Positions 32,732 to 41,896 of a stretch of DNA of 64,000 nt are shown here, one piece after another. Positions within the stretch are counted from its first letter, which is position 1; each line of letters opens with the position of its first letter. The translations under genes were made by a program, and so were the position numbers. Location: NCBI RefSeq assembly GCF_001273775.1, contig NZ_CP011801.1, positions 1,528,001-1,592,000 on the forward strand, in the 5' to 3' direction. The DNA comes from Nitrospira moscoviensis. Lineage in GTDB: Bacteria; Nitrospirota; Nitrospiria; Nitrospirales; Nitrospiraceae. Under the pieces are notes generated by a model. It saw only the letters and a list, made by a program, of their open reading frames with translations. It searched no databases and was not told the DNA's origin.

Positions 32732-33343
32732 ATGAAGAAGTACGGGATGTCCATTGTGATGCTGGGGTTGGCTGCTATTCCGTTGACGGGGGCGATGATG
32801 AGCGAAGGTGAAAAGTCCTTTGCTCCGAATGTCGAGCCGGCAACCGGAGCGATTTGGGTCCCTGAAGACTATACCGAGTGGCCCACGCTTGGTACCTGGA
32901 CGCATGCCCACACGGACGAGAAGCTGGGAGAAATGGGGCCTGGCGTGCACGAATACCACGTCGTCTACACTCAGCCGGAGACCATAGCCTATTACCAGAA
33001 GCATCGGCGGTTTCCTGACGGGGCTGTGTTGGTCAAAGAACTCTTGGATGCCAAAACCATGGCGATGACCACTGGGCCGGCAGTCGGGCACGCGACGACC
33101 ATCAAAGGATGGTTCGTGCTGGTGAGGGATACCAAAGGCCGCTTCAAGGAATCCAGTTTGTGGGGAGATGGCTGGGCCTGGTCGTTGTTCAATGCCGACG
33201 ATCCCAGGCACACGGTCTCAAAAAACTACAAGACGGATTGTATTCCCTGTCACACGCCGGCAAGGGAGCTTGCTCCGCGCAACGCGGTCGATGCGGACAA
33301 GTGGATTTACTCCTTTGGCTATCCGGTGTTGCAGAAAAGATGA
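32732..33343 (+). CDS. cytochrome P460 family protein
   Basis: A 203-residue exported c-type haem protein: signal peptide (1-~21), haem-binding CIPCH near residue 169, and the family segments WPTLGTWTHAHTDE, FPDGAVLVKELLDA and WGDGWAWSLF. Cytochrome P460 in ammonia oxidisers and methanotrophs oxidises hydroxylamine to N2O or nitrite-linked NO and has a lysine cross-linked haem. I cannot assign the cross-linking lysine from this sequence alone, and the family includes members without that activity. In a nitrifier it could detoxify NO or hydroxylamine. Confidence 0.87.
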   Translation: MKKYGMSIVMLGLAAIPLTGAMMSEGEKSFAPNVEPATGAIWVPEDYTEWPTLGTWTHAHTDEKLGEMGPGVHEYHVVYTQPETIAYYQKHRRFPDGAVLVKELLDAKTMAMTTGPAVGHATTIKGWFVLVRDTKGRFKESSLWGDGWAWSLFNADDPRHTVSKNYKTDCIPCHTPARELAPRNAVDADKWIYSFGYPVLQKR

Positions 33344-33379
33344 CCGAACCATGAATCGTGAAAGAAGGAGGTGATTGTC

Positions 33380-33691
33380 ATGTTGACGAGCAAGAACATC
33401 TGTATCGCATTCGGGTCCGTGTTCGTCCTTGTGGGGTTCCTCGGGTTCATTCCTAACCCGATCGTCTCAGCGGAAGGCCTCTTTGAGACGAACGTCATGC
33501 ACAACCTTGTGCATGTGCTGACCGGTTCCGCATTCCTGTTCGGCGGGCTGGCAATGGAAGGGAGAGAAGGGTTCGCGCTGAACGTCATTACGGGGGTGGT
33601 GATCGAAGAAGCCGCGTCCCATCCGGGCAAGCGCGCCAGAATCCCGTCACCCATCGTTTCCGGAATCCGAGGGAGTATGAGAGATGTCTGA
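33380..33691 (+). CDS. short membrane protein, DUF4383-like, possibly truncated
   Basis: A 103-residue protein with two hydrophobic segments (about 5-25 and 45-62; GSVFVLVGFLGFIPNPIV and NLVHVLTGSAFLFGG) resembling the first half of DUF4383-type membrane proteins. The expected second pair of spans is absent; the tail after residue 65 is polar and unlike the family. ATG 33380 is chosen because AGGAGG precedes it at a good distance. Truncation or a frameshift is likely. Confidence 0.55.
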   Translation: MLTSKNICIAFGSVFVLVGFLGFIPNPIVSAEGLFETNVMHNLVHVLTGSAFLFGGLAMEGREGFALNVITGVVIEEAASHPGKRARIPSPIVSGIRGSMRDV

Positions 33692-33924
33692 TCATCCGAT
33701 GGCACAGGAAGACAGATTGAATGGCAAATCGTGAACCACAAGATCTTTATGACGCACTCACCGGAGGCTACCCGAAGCTGGCCTGGCCAAGTCCTCTCGG
33801 CGACGAAGAATCATCATGGTCTCTTCGGCAGGCCATCGCTGATCGATTCGGTGTTCGCATCGGCACGTGGTCCCGAGAGGCACTTGGGTAAGCGTGTCTC
33901 ATTCCGGGGGCGGCATGGGGAACA

Positions 33925-34842
33925 ATGGTGGGGCAAGGCGCGCTTGTCGTCCTGCTGCTGGCGATTTTGTTCTCCTGGCCGTGCCGTGCTCATGCCGAGG
34001 CCCGGGAGACGAGAGAATCGAGTGGGATCAGTGAGAGCCGGCCAGAAAAACTGACCGGCCCGACAGCGTCGCCGGACGGGATCAAACAGACTGGCCCGTT
34101 CGGAGCGGTGCGTTCGGTCGGACAGGCAGTCCTCGCCGATATCGGCTATGTGCTGACGTCCCCGCTGAGGATGGACCGGCAGAGCGTCCTCATCGCGGGA
34201 GGAGTCGGACTCACGATCGGTGGATTGATGGTCGTAGACAAGTCGATCCAACGGGCCTTTCAGGAGAACCGCACCGACACGAACAACGAGATCGCGGACA
34301 CGTTGGAGGAGATCGGATTCGGGAGGAACGTGTTGATGGCAAATGTCGGCTTGATCGGCGCGGGGTGGCTCTTCCGAGAACACGAAGCGGGCAACAAGCT
34401 CATGCGGACGGCCCTGGTCAGTCTAGAATCGCAACTGTTCACCGAACCCTTGGTCGGCCTGACCAAGTTTGCCGTGGGCCGGGCCCGGCCTGATGCGGGG
34501 GAAGGCACACAGTCGTACGACCCGTTCGAGGGATTCGACAAGTCGTTCCCGTCGAGCCATGCAGCCCGCACCTTTGCCGTGGCCGCGGTCTTCGCAGACG
34601 CGTACCCGCAACCGATCCCCTTCCTGGTGTACACCGGCGCGGCGTTAATTTCCCTGTCGCGGATTTATCTGAACGAGCATTTCGCCTCAGATGTCTTTGC
34701 CGGCGCGGCACTCGGCTTCGCCATCGGGAATGCCCTGAGCTGGCGGCATCAGCATCCGGACGCACTCCGCGGCTGGAGCGTCCTGCCTTTTGTGCCGGCC
34801 GCACGGGGAGGATTGGGCCTCACCGTCGAATGTCGGTTTTGA
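33925..34842 (+). CDS. PAP2-family phosphatase
   Basis: A 305-residue exported or membrane-associated phosphatase. After a signal peptide (ending near AHAEA) come the three PAP2 signatures: KFAVGRARP, SFPSSHAARTFAVA and SRIYLNEHFASD, with the catalytic histidines intact. Such enzymes remove phosphate from lipid phosphates or undecaprenyl pyrophosphate at the outer face of the membrane. It is followed by an outer-membrane D15 protein and a kinase-like lipoprotein, an arrangement that suggests shared handling of a phosphorylated envelope molecule. Confidence 0.92.
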   Translation: MVGQGALVVLLLAILFSWPCRAHAEARETRESSGISESRPEKLTGPTASPDGIKQTGPFGAVRSVGQAVLADIGYVLTSPLRMDRQSVLIAGGVGLTIGGLMVVDKSIQRAFQENRTDTNNEIADTLEEIGFGRNVLMANVGLIGAGWLFREHEAGNKLMRTALVSLESQLFTEPLVGLTKFAVGRARPDAGEGTQSYDPFEGFDKSFPSSHAARTFAVAAVFADAYPQPIPFLVYTGAALISLSRIYLNEHFASDVFAGAALGFAIGNALSWRHQHPDALRGWSVLPFVPAARGGLGLTVECRF

Positions 34843-34897
34843 GTCGAAGCCCGGCAGTCCTTAGGGAAGCCGGCGAGTAGAAGGAAAGTCCAACGCC

Positions 34898-36274
34898 ATG
34901 ACGGTTGGTCCTACACGCTCCATCACCTGCCTGCTCGTTTGGACTCTCTTGGTCCTCACGCTGCTTCTCCAGATGGCCTGTGCGACGAAGCAGCCCCCTG
35001 CCGTCCCACCACCGGAAGCCCCTCGGCAAGCCGCGTCCGCCGAATCGCCGCGGGAAGAACCCACGCCACCGCGCGACGACCGGCCTACGACCCAGCCGCC
35101 TGAGGATGAAGAAAATACCTGGGCCAACCGGCTGCTGGCGGTGCCGGAATATGCTTGGGCGGGATTCACGTATCCATTCAAACAGCTTGCGATCGCATAC
35201 GAACGGCACGATCTGCTCAATCGCGCCTTGGATGTCTTTCTCAATGACGAACGCACGGCAGGAATCTATCCAAGATTATCGGTAGGCGGTACCCTCAGCA
35301 GCGGGATCGGGTTCACCGCGTTCAACAACAATGTCTTCAGAAAGGGCAAAGAAGCGCGGCTGTCCTACCTCGTGGCAACCCGGGATAATCAAGTGGGCGA
35401 GCTATCTTTTCGCGACCCGTCCCTCCTCGGTTCTGCCTGGTCTTTTGAGACGAACGCGTTCTGGTTGAATTTCGACGAAAGCCACTTCTTTCCCGGTGGG
35501 AATGGGGCGCGGGAGCAAGACGAGACGAATTTCGAGCTCAAAGAACTGGCCTGGGATACCACACTGGGTCGTCGGCTGGCGGGTGATCTCAGTGCGGCGC
35601 TCACCGGACGGCTATTGATCGCCGATGCCAAACCATCCAGCCGGCTTCCGGCCACGCCGGCGACCGTCACGGGCAACAACAGTTCCATGACGGCGTTGGC
35701 CATCGAACCCAGCCTTCGGTACGACTCACGGGACAATCCCTTCCGGCCGACCATGGGCTGGTTCGCAGAGGGATCGTTCACCTACACCGACCAGGTGAAT
35801 CGCGATCAGTTTCGCTACATCGGCTACCGTCTGGAGGTCCAACGGTACATCCCTGTCTTCCATGGCAACCGAGTGCTTCTGCTGAGAGGGTATCTCGCGA
35901 AACAGGACAGCTTGGGTAGCGGGTCGATCCCCTTTTACGAGCTGAACCTCTTGGATCTCAACAACGGTTTGCGCGGGTTCGACCGCGGGCGGTGGCAAGA
36001 TGAAGGCGCCCTCCTGTTCAATGCCGAATGGCGGTTCCCCGTCTGGCAGGATGTCGAGGGCGATATCTTTCTTGACGAGGGGCAGGTGTTCAACGACCAC
36101 ACGGACATCGGGCTGAAACAATTCCGGTACTCCGCCGGGGCAGGGCTGCGTTTCGTCTCCAACAGGAAGTTCAGCTTCCGGATTCAAGTGGCGGGGAGCG
36201 AGGACGGGGTCTTGACCCTGATCCGAGGAGACCTGGATTTCATCAGGCGACGAGCCGCAACGCTGGGTTTTTGA
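34898..36274 (+). CDS. BamA/TamA-like (D15) outer-membrane protein
   Basis: A 458-residue protein with a signal sequence, a proline-rich linker (PPAVPPPEAPRQ), and a C-terminal beta-barrel of the surface-antigen D15 type: YDSRDNPFRPTMGWFAEGS, the strand-loop RGFDRGRWQDEGALLFNAEW and a last strand after FRIQVAGSEDG. No POTRA repeats are evident, so it is a short barrel rather than BamA itself. It lies 55 bp after the PAP2 gene and 12 bp before the kinase-like lipoprotein. It may export or anchor the products of this cassette. Confidence 0.85.
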   Translation: MTVGPTRSITCLLVWTLLVLTLLLQMACATKQPPAVPPPEAPRQAASAESPREEPTPPRDDRPTTQPPEDEENTWANRLLAVPEYAWAGFTYPFKQLAIAYERHDLLNRALDVFLNDERTAGIYPRLSVGGTLSSGIGFTAFNNNVFRKGKEARLSYLVATRDNQVGELSFRDPSLLGSAWSFETNAFWLNFDESHFFPGGNGAREQDETNFELKELAWDTTLGRRLAGDLSAALTGRLLIADAKPSSRLPATPATVTGNNSSMTALAIEPSLRYDSRDNPFRPTMGWFAEGSFTYTDQVNRDQFRYIGYRLEVQRYIPVFHGNRVLLLRGYLAKQDSLGSGSIPFYELNLLDLNNGLRGFDRGRWQDEGALLFNAEWRFPVWQDVEGDIFLDEGQVFNDHTDIGLKQFRYSAGAGLRFVSNRKFSFRIQVAGSEDGVLTLIRGDLDFIRRRAATLGF

Positions 36275-36286
36275 TCAGGCGCTCCC

Positions 36287-38044
36287 ATGAACATACGACC
36301 ATCCGCCAGGGTAATCCGGCACTCACGCGTGCTGACAGTTTGGGCGCTTCTCCACACGGCGACGGCTGGTTGCTACAGTGCGCCGGCTCTGGAACGGCCT
36401 CACTTCCAGCGAGCAGACGACCGAAGACCTATTCCCGAACCGCAGGAAGAAACGGAAGGCCAGTGGGCTTTCTGGGATGGTACCGACAAGATGATCTTCT
36501 ACCGCATTGGGCAACTCTTCAACCTCGGTCGTTCCATCCGAACGGTTGGAACGTGGGTCGGCCTCGCCAGTCCGGTGGAGGCTCAGAACGTGAACAACTT
36601 CGACGAGGTTCCCGATTCGACCTGGTTCACGAACCGTCACGCCTTTGCACGACTCTCGCAAGACGACTTGGCTCGAGGTGCAGGCATCGGGGAAGGGCCG
36701 AGTCCCAGAGGGGGCTGGACGGCGATCAGCGCGAAAGAGAGTCTGGGTTCCACGCCGGGCTTCGTCATTCGCGATGAAAAGGACGACGTGTATCTCTTGA
36801 AATTCGACCCGCCGTTGCACCCTGAAATGACGACCGCATCGGAAATGATCTCTTCGCGCTTCCTGTACGCGGCCGGCTACCATGTCCCGGAACATTATCT
36901 TGTCGACGTGGACCCCCGCCGAATCGTGGTCGGCCCAACGGCCAAGTTCCGTGGCCGATACCATGTCCCACGGCCCATGACCGATGATGACATCAAGGCC
37001 ATCTTGGAGCGCGTCCCCCATCGGCCTGATGGAACGATTCGGGCTATGGCCAGCAAGTTCCTGCCTGGAATTCCCAAAGGTCCGTTTCTCTATGTCGGGC
37101 AACGGCCGGACGATCCCAACGACCGCATTCGTCATGAAAACAGGCGTGAATTGCGAGGGCTTCGGATTCTGGCGGCCTTTCTGAACCATACCGACACCAA
37201 GGCGGCCAACGCACTCGACATGTACGATCCCGAAGCGAAGTATCTGACGCATTACCTCATTGACTTCTCCTCGACGTTGGGAGCGGACAATGCCGATCCG
37301 CAACTCTCTCGATTTGGGAACGAGTATTTTCTCGACTTCGGGACCGTTGGCCGGTCGATGGTAGCGGCAGGGTTCTACGTGAAGCCATGGGAGGTTCCCC
37401 TCCGAATGGCGTTCCCGGCCGTCGGGTACTTTGAGTCGGACTATTTCGATCCGGAGCGATGGCGCCCGACCTACCCGAATCCGGCATTTCTCCGGACCAC
37501 GCTACGAGACGCCTATTGGGGGGCCAAGATCGTCACGTCGTTCACCGATGATGACATCGACACGATTGTGCAGACCGGCGGGTTCACTGATCCGCGAGCG
37601 GAACGGTACGTGGCGGCGGTCTTGAAAGCGCGCCGCGACAAGATCGGCCGCTACTACTTCTCCCTCGTCAACCCGCTCGACCACTTTGAACTGATGGAAG
37701 GAAGCGGAACTGATCTTGTGCTGACATTTGAGAATCTGGCGGTGTTGCGGGGGTATGCCCCGAGCCCTACTGCGATCTATCGCTATTCTGTGAGGCGGCG
37801 TGTGAGGTTCGGTGTCGATTCGGAAGTCATTCCACAACAGGTAGTGATACAGTCGAGGATCACGATTCCCTTTGGATCCGGAGGTCTCGAGGCACCGGCG
37901 CTTTCGGACGATTTCTTCCTTTCCGTGGAGATCCAGACAAGTTACGACGGCGGGGAGCGATGGAGTCCGAGGACGAGCGTCTATCTTCGATTCGATCCAC
38001 TCACGAAGCGGCTTCAACTGGCGGGCGTTGATCGCGAGAGTTGA
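36287..38044 (+). CDS. kinase-like lipoprotein of unknown function
   Basis: A 585-residue exported protein. The N-terminus is signal-like with a possible lipobox TAGC (Cys29). Residues about 150-340 carry spaced motifs seen in protein-kinase-like folds: YLLKFDPP (Lys172), ASEMISSRF (Glu186), NHTDTKAAN (Asp303, Lys305, Asn308) and YLIDFSSTLG (Asp326). These resemble the catalytic HxDxxxxN and DFG positions of atypical kinases such as HipA, CotH and Fam20C. The C-terminal 200 residues are beta-rich and unassigned. Kinase activity is inferred from motif order only. It forms a tight cassette with a D15 protein and a PAP2 phosphatase. Confidence 0.7.
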   Translation: MNIRPSARVIRHSRVLTVWALLHTATAGCYSAPALERPHFQRADDRRPIPEPQEETEGQWAFWDGTDKMIFYRIGQLFNLGRSIRTVGTWVGLASPVEAQNVNNFDEVPDSTWFTNRHAFARLSQDDLARGAGIGEGPSPRGGWTAISAKESLGSTPGFVIRDEKDDVYLLKFDPPLHPEMTTASEMISSRFLYAAGYHVPEHYLVDVDPRRIVVGPTAKFRGRYHVPRPMTDDDIKAILERVPHRPDGTIRAMASKFLPGIPKGPFLYVGQRPDDPNDRIRHENRRELRGLRILAAFLNHTDTKAANALDMYDPEAKYLTHYLIDFSSTLGADNADPQLSRFGNEYFLDFGTVGRSMVAAGFYVKPWEVPLRMAFPAVGYFESDYFDPERWRPTYPNPAFLRTTLRDAYWGAKIVTSFTDDDIDTIVQTGGFTDPRAERYVAAVLKARRDKIGRYYFSLVNPLDHFELMEGSGTDLVLTFENLAVLRGYAPSPTAIYRYSVRRRVRFGVDSEVIPQQVVIQSRITIPFGSGGLEAPALSDDFFLSVEIQTSYDGGERWSPRTSVYLRFDPLTKRLQLAGVDRES

Positions 38045-38120
38045 GTCGCACGTTGATGGCCGGTAGCGCATCGTCGCGTCGACTGATATCAGTCGACATA
38101 GTCGCCCAAGGAGCGTGATC

Positions 38121-39035
38121 ATGTACGGACAAGGCAGCTCATCCACCGCCTTCTTCACCGCACGATTCCTCACCATCGGATTGCTTCTTGGCTGCCTCGG
38201 AGTCATGGGCTGCGAGATCCGGCCGAAACCGTTTCTGCACGTCGTCGAGTATGGCTCGATCTCCTCTTGTCGAGAGGGGGCCGCGCACTGCTCATGGGAC
38301 CGTCTGGAACGGGACGCGGAACTCTCGGCCCTCGTGAATTGTCTGCTGGCGGGGGCGAATGTATTGGAGATCAAGGAAGAGCGAGGCCAATCCCGTTCGA
38401 TGTTGCGCAGAGTCGTGTCTCCAGTCCCTCCGCGGTTCGGGTACGAACGTGGATCGACTTCCGACCTCGATTCAAGCGGCTGTTCCGAAGCAAACGGTCC
38501 CTGTTTTGTGGCCAGTCGGCACGATCGGCCCGTCACCTGGGCAAGCTGCGGAACTCGGGTCTTGGATGAAGACGAACTAAGAGGTGGCGCGGATCTCCAT
38601 CGAGCAGATGGACTGGACCACACCGATGTCGTGACCGGATCACTGTCCAATGCGACCGACGATCACTCTGGCCCCACTAGACTGGACGGTCCCGACCACT
38701 GGTATCGGGTGACAGTCACTCAGCCGACAAGAATTGAGGCAGCCGTGGCGGCCAACCGAGCCCTCTGGTCAGGCGTGGTCGGCTTGGTCCAATCGCCCTG
38801 GCAACCGGCTCTGTTTCTCCTATCGCCGGACGGATCTCAGCTTCAACAAGGTTACGTGTTTAGAGCGGGTGTGACGGCATTGCTTCCTGCGGAAGTAAAA
38901 CCGGGGACATACTACTTGGTCGTCGATAGTTCTAGGCTAGAGTGGAAACGTGGGGATGGCCTCTATCGGCTGTACGTAGGGCTCAATCGTCACTTGATGG
39001 GATCGCCCAATAATCGAGGATCTTCTCGAAAGTAG
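38121..39035 (+). CDS. lipoprotein with PPC-like beta-sandwich domain
   Basis: A 304-residue protein with a lipoprotein signal (GLLLGCLGVMGC). The middle part is cysteine-rich and polar. The C-terminal half (from about 165) looks like a pre-peptidase C-terminal domain: DHWYRVTVTQPTRIEAAV, QPALFLLSPDGSQLQQGY and PGTYYLVVDSS. ATG 38121 has AAGGAG seven bases upstream. A degraded second copy of the C-terminal domain lies at 39725. Function unknown. Confidence 0.68.
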   Translation: MYGQGSSSTAFFTARFLTIGLLLGCLGVMGCEIRPKPFLHVVEYGSISSCREGAAHCSWDRLERDAELSALVNCLLAGANVLEIKEERGQSRSMLRRVVSPVPPRFGYERGSTSDLDSSGCSEANGPCFVASRHDRPVTWASCGTRVLDEDELRGGADLHRADGLDHTDVVTGSLSNATDDHSGPTRLDGPDHWYRVTVTQPTRIEAAVAANRALWSGVVGLVQSPWQPALFLLSPDGSQLQQGYVFRAGVTALLPAEVKPGTYYLVVDSSRLEWKRGDGLYRLYVGLNRHLMGSPNNRGSSRK

Positions 39036-39207
39036 GGTCAGGACTCATTCCTCCTGCGCGGCGTTAGCCCGTTTTCCCTTCATTCGAGATTTTCAATGCG
39101 CTGTCCGGAACTCACGTTCTTGTCTCAAATGGTGGTCTCTACCATGACCTCCTTTGTATGTCCCTCTTGAAAGAGAGCGATGAACATTCGTTGGATCCCG
39201 CAGTGAA

Positions 39208-39726
39208 ATGACCAATACTCCAGAACGCAGAATCACGTTCGTACGACTGCCTGACGTTTCGAAGGACGAAATCCTCCGGCACATGTCTGATCCTCGTGTT
39301 GCTGAACACATGCCGTTACTCGCATTCAAATGGGACTACGATGCGGTCACCAAATTCGTGGAGGCCAAGGAAAAGTGCTGGCGCCGCGATGGCCTTGGCC
39401 ACTGGGCGATCCTCTCCAACGGCCGTTATGTGGGCTGGGGTGGGTTTCAGAAAGAAGGTGATGAGTGGGATTTTGGTTTGGTGCTCAAACCGGACTCTTT
39501 TGGGCTGGGAGTTCATATTTACAAGAAGGCGATCGCACTTGCGATCAGTGATGGCCGTATTCCTTTCGTGACCTTCCTCTTGCCTCTTTCACGGAAGAAT
39601 CTTGGCGCGCTTGAACGGCTTGGGGCCACATTTGTCGGTGAGATTGAGATCGATCATGCAGTATTTCGAAAGTTTCGGCTGGATCTGGATCCTGGATCGC
39701 CGCCTCATCCTCACGGAGAGAAATAG
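39208..39726 (+). CDS. GNAT-family acetyltransferase
   Basis: A 172-residue protein of the RimJ/RimL-like GNAT group. MTNTPERRITFVRLPDVSKD, HWAILSNGRYVGWGGFQKEGDEW (about 65-87) and GLGVHIYKKAIALAIS fit the acetyl-CoA binding strands and helix; NLGALERLGATFVGE is the usual final strand-helix. Substrate unknown. It separates a lipoprotein gene from a fragment of the same gene, so a rearrangement brought it here. Confidence 0.72.
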   Translation: MTNTPERRITFVRLPDVSKDEILRHMSDPRVAEHMPLLAFKWDYDAVTKFVEAKEKCWRRDGLGHWAILSNGRYVGWGGFQKEGDEWDFGLVLKPDSFGLGVHIYKKAIALAISDGRIPFVTFLLPLSRKNLGALERLGATFVGEIEIDHAVFRKFRLDLDPGSPPHPHGEK

Positions 39727-39859
39727 AATCCACGTAGCTGTTGCCGCCAGCCCGGCCATGTGGCCCGGAGTCGCCGATCTGGTCCAAGCGGCTTGGCAGC
39801 CGGCTCTCCCCCTTTTCACTTCGGAGGGAAGGCAATTGCAACGAGGACATGTCCTATAG
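39725..39859 (+). pseudogene. fragment of the PPC-domain lipoprotein gene
   Basis: The frame reads RIHVAVAASPAMWPGVADL then QAAWQPALPLFTSEG and GRQLQRGHVL before a stop. This matches RIEAAVAANRALWSGVVGL, QSPWQPALFLLSPDG and GSQLQQGYVF of the protein at 38121. Weak similarity (TALFP against TALLP) continues past the stop. No start and no upstream part exist, so it is a broken duplicate. Confidence 0.7.
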
Positions 39860-40243
39860 ACGGGAACAACGGCGCTGTTTCCGCAATGCGCCGTACCTTT
39901 GGCCATAGGGCAGGGCTCATCATGCCGTCGTCTCATCTGCCAAGATCACTCGGTCGTAGAGGCTAACGCTCCTACATCGAACCGTCGAGGATTCTCGAGA
40001 AGCTTCAGGCTCTTTGAGCCCGAGCCCCTGTATCCGGTGAGCGACCGCATCTTCGTTGGCCGACCACGAGTCTTCGTGGACAACGAAATATCGTTGCGGA
40101 CGAGTTGACCGTACGAGTCGGAAGTCCAGGGAAGTTCGGCTATTCCCGAGTCAACGTTCCTGGCACATCTCTTGGGTAAGGAGAAGGCACGGCCAAGCCT
40201 CAAGGCGGGCAATGAAGAACCCACAAGCGAAAAGGAGAACAAC
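39860..40243. other. gene-poor stretch with a sigma-54-like site
   Basis: About 385 bp with no convincing gene. It holds the tail of the broken duplicate and TGGCACATCTCTTGGG at 40161-40176, which matches the -24 box of sigma-54 promoters except the last base, with TTGG in place of TTGC at -12. Confidence 0.4.
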
Positions 40244-40612
40244 ATGACCACAGCCACTGCTGCGAACGTCCATCACCGACTCACAGAGCTTTTCGACTAT
40301 ATCCGGGCCGGCCGCATCCTCGAGGCGATCGACGAGTTCTATGCCGAGGATGTGGTCATGCAAGAGAACAGCGCGCCTCCCACCATAGGACGGCAGGCCA
40401 ACCTCGAACGTGAACGACAGTTTCTCAGCACCGTGAAGGAATGGAGAGGGTTCGAAGTTACCGCTCATGGCGCGGGCAACGACGCGACGTTCTACGAAAC
40501 CGTGATGGACTGGATAGCCAAGGACGGCACCCCCGTGCATATCGAGCAGGCGGTCGTCACGAAATGGAGGGACGGAAGAATCGTCCACGAACGCTTCTAT
40601 CACAACCCCTAA
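40244..40612 (+). CDS. SnoaL-like (NTF2-fold) protein
   Basis: A 122-residue cone-fold protein: VHHRLTELFDYIRAGRILEAIDEFYAEDVVMQ (about 9-40) and the final strand TKWRDGRIVHERFYHNP are characteristic of SnoaL-like domains. Members include ketosteroid isomerase and many unknowns. ATG 40244 has AAAGGAG seven bases upstream, so the longer in-frame start is rejected. A broken oxidoreductase gene follows. Confidence 0.78.
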   Translation: MTTATAANVHHRLTELFDYIRAGRILEAIDEFYAEDVVMQENSAPPTIGRQANLERERQFLSTVKEWRGFEVTAHGAGNDATFYETVMDWIAKDGTPVHIEQAVVTKWRDGRIVHERFYHNP

Positions 40613-40673
40613 TGGAAGCTTACCTCCAGGGGGCGCCTTATCCACTTTGGAACGACGGCAAAGGAGCATGACC

Positions 40674-41774
40674 ATGAGCGTCCTCACGTTGGATATCACT
40701 GCTACTGAACATGCCGATCGGAGTCGGCCGGCGAAAAGCATGAAAGCCGTGATGCTTCAGAGATTCGGTGGGCCCGAGGTCCTGAGTTATGAAGAGATTC
40801 CTACTCCGAGCCCCAAGCCGGGCTACGTCCTCATCAAGGTGTTGGCTGCCGGGATGAATCGACTGGATCATTACATGCGCGAGGGGTCGGTCATGCCGAA
40901 TCTACCACTCCTGCACATTTTAGGGGTTGATGCGATCGGTGAAGTTGTGGGGTGGGGTGATGGAGTAACGGGCATACAAATCGGTGAGCGCGTCATTCCC
41001 GCCGCGGGGTTTACGCTCCGGGAAGAAGACGATTTCAATCGACCCTTGGCCATTTCCCCCAGCTTTGTCGTGCCGGGAGTCCATATCTGGGGGTCCTATG
41101 CTCAGTACATGGAAGGTCCGGCTCGATGGGTGGTGAAGGACGAGACGGGACTGGCACCTGCCGAAGTCGCAACGCTCCCAGTTGTGCTGGGAACATCCGT
41201 TCGTGCGGTCAAGTAAGTCGGGGAGGTCACAGCTGGGAACACGGTGCTGGTGACGGCCGGGGCATCCGGGTCAGGAAACATGCACATTCAGGTCGCGAAG
41301 GCGCTGGGCGCCAGAGTGGCTGCGACCGTGCGGGATGATGAAAAAGGTGTTTTCGTGAAATCGCAAGGAGCCGATCTCGTGATCAACACCAGAAAAGAAA
41401 GCGTCATCGATCGAATAAGGGATTGGACCGGCGGACAAGGCGTGGATGTGGCCATTGATAACGTGGGTGGAGAGGAACTGGCGCGCACGATTGCAGCCGC
41501 TCGTCCTTTTGGAACCATCGTGGTGTATGGCTTTACGGGCGGTATCGAAGGGAAGTTTGACGTGCGGGAGTTCTTTTTCACGCAGAAACAGATGCGGGGC
41601 ACCATATTCGCTGACTCTTAGGATCTGAGATGGGGACTGGAGCAGGTCCATGCGGGGCACATTAAGCCCGCGCTTGACCGTACCGTCGCGCTCCATCAAG
41701 CTTCTGAAGCACACAAGTTGCTCGCGGCCAACCAAGTCAAAGGGAACTTCGCTCTGCTCCCATGGGTTGAATGA
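40674..41774 (+). pseudogene. zinc-type alcohol dehydrogenase / quinone oxidoreductase, two in-frame stops
   Basis: One continuous frame encodes a medium-chain dehydrogenase: MKAVMLQRFGGPEVLSYEEI near the start, PLLHILGVDAIGEVVGWG, the NADPH-binding VLVTAGASGSGNMHIQVAKALG (about 200-220) and a final VKGNFALLPWVE. It is interrupted by TAA at 41214-41216 and TAG at 41619-41621. Neither is a selenocysteine codon, and homology continues unbroken across both, so this is a recent nonsense pseudogene. Confidence 0.85.
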
Positions 41775-41896
41775 GCGCCTGATAGAGGAGGGACAGGAAT
41801 GTGGGACCGTTCAATACCTTTACAGGATGCTGCAATTGGAGGCATCAGGCATATGTGTAACCGTCAGATACAGCACCTTGGTCAAGAAGGAGACTC

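Noticed and set aside
36323..37303. 326-codon minus-strand frame over the kinase-like gene
   Set aside because: Antisense shadow; no homology-like pattern.
41214..41621. stop-codon readthrough or selenoprotein in the oxidoreductase
   Set aside because: Stops are TAA and TAG, not TGA, and replace ordinary positions; nonsense decay is simpler.
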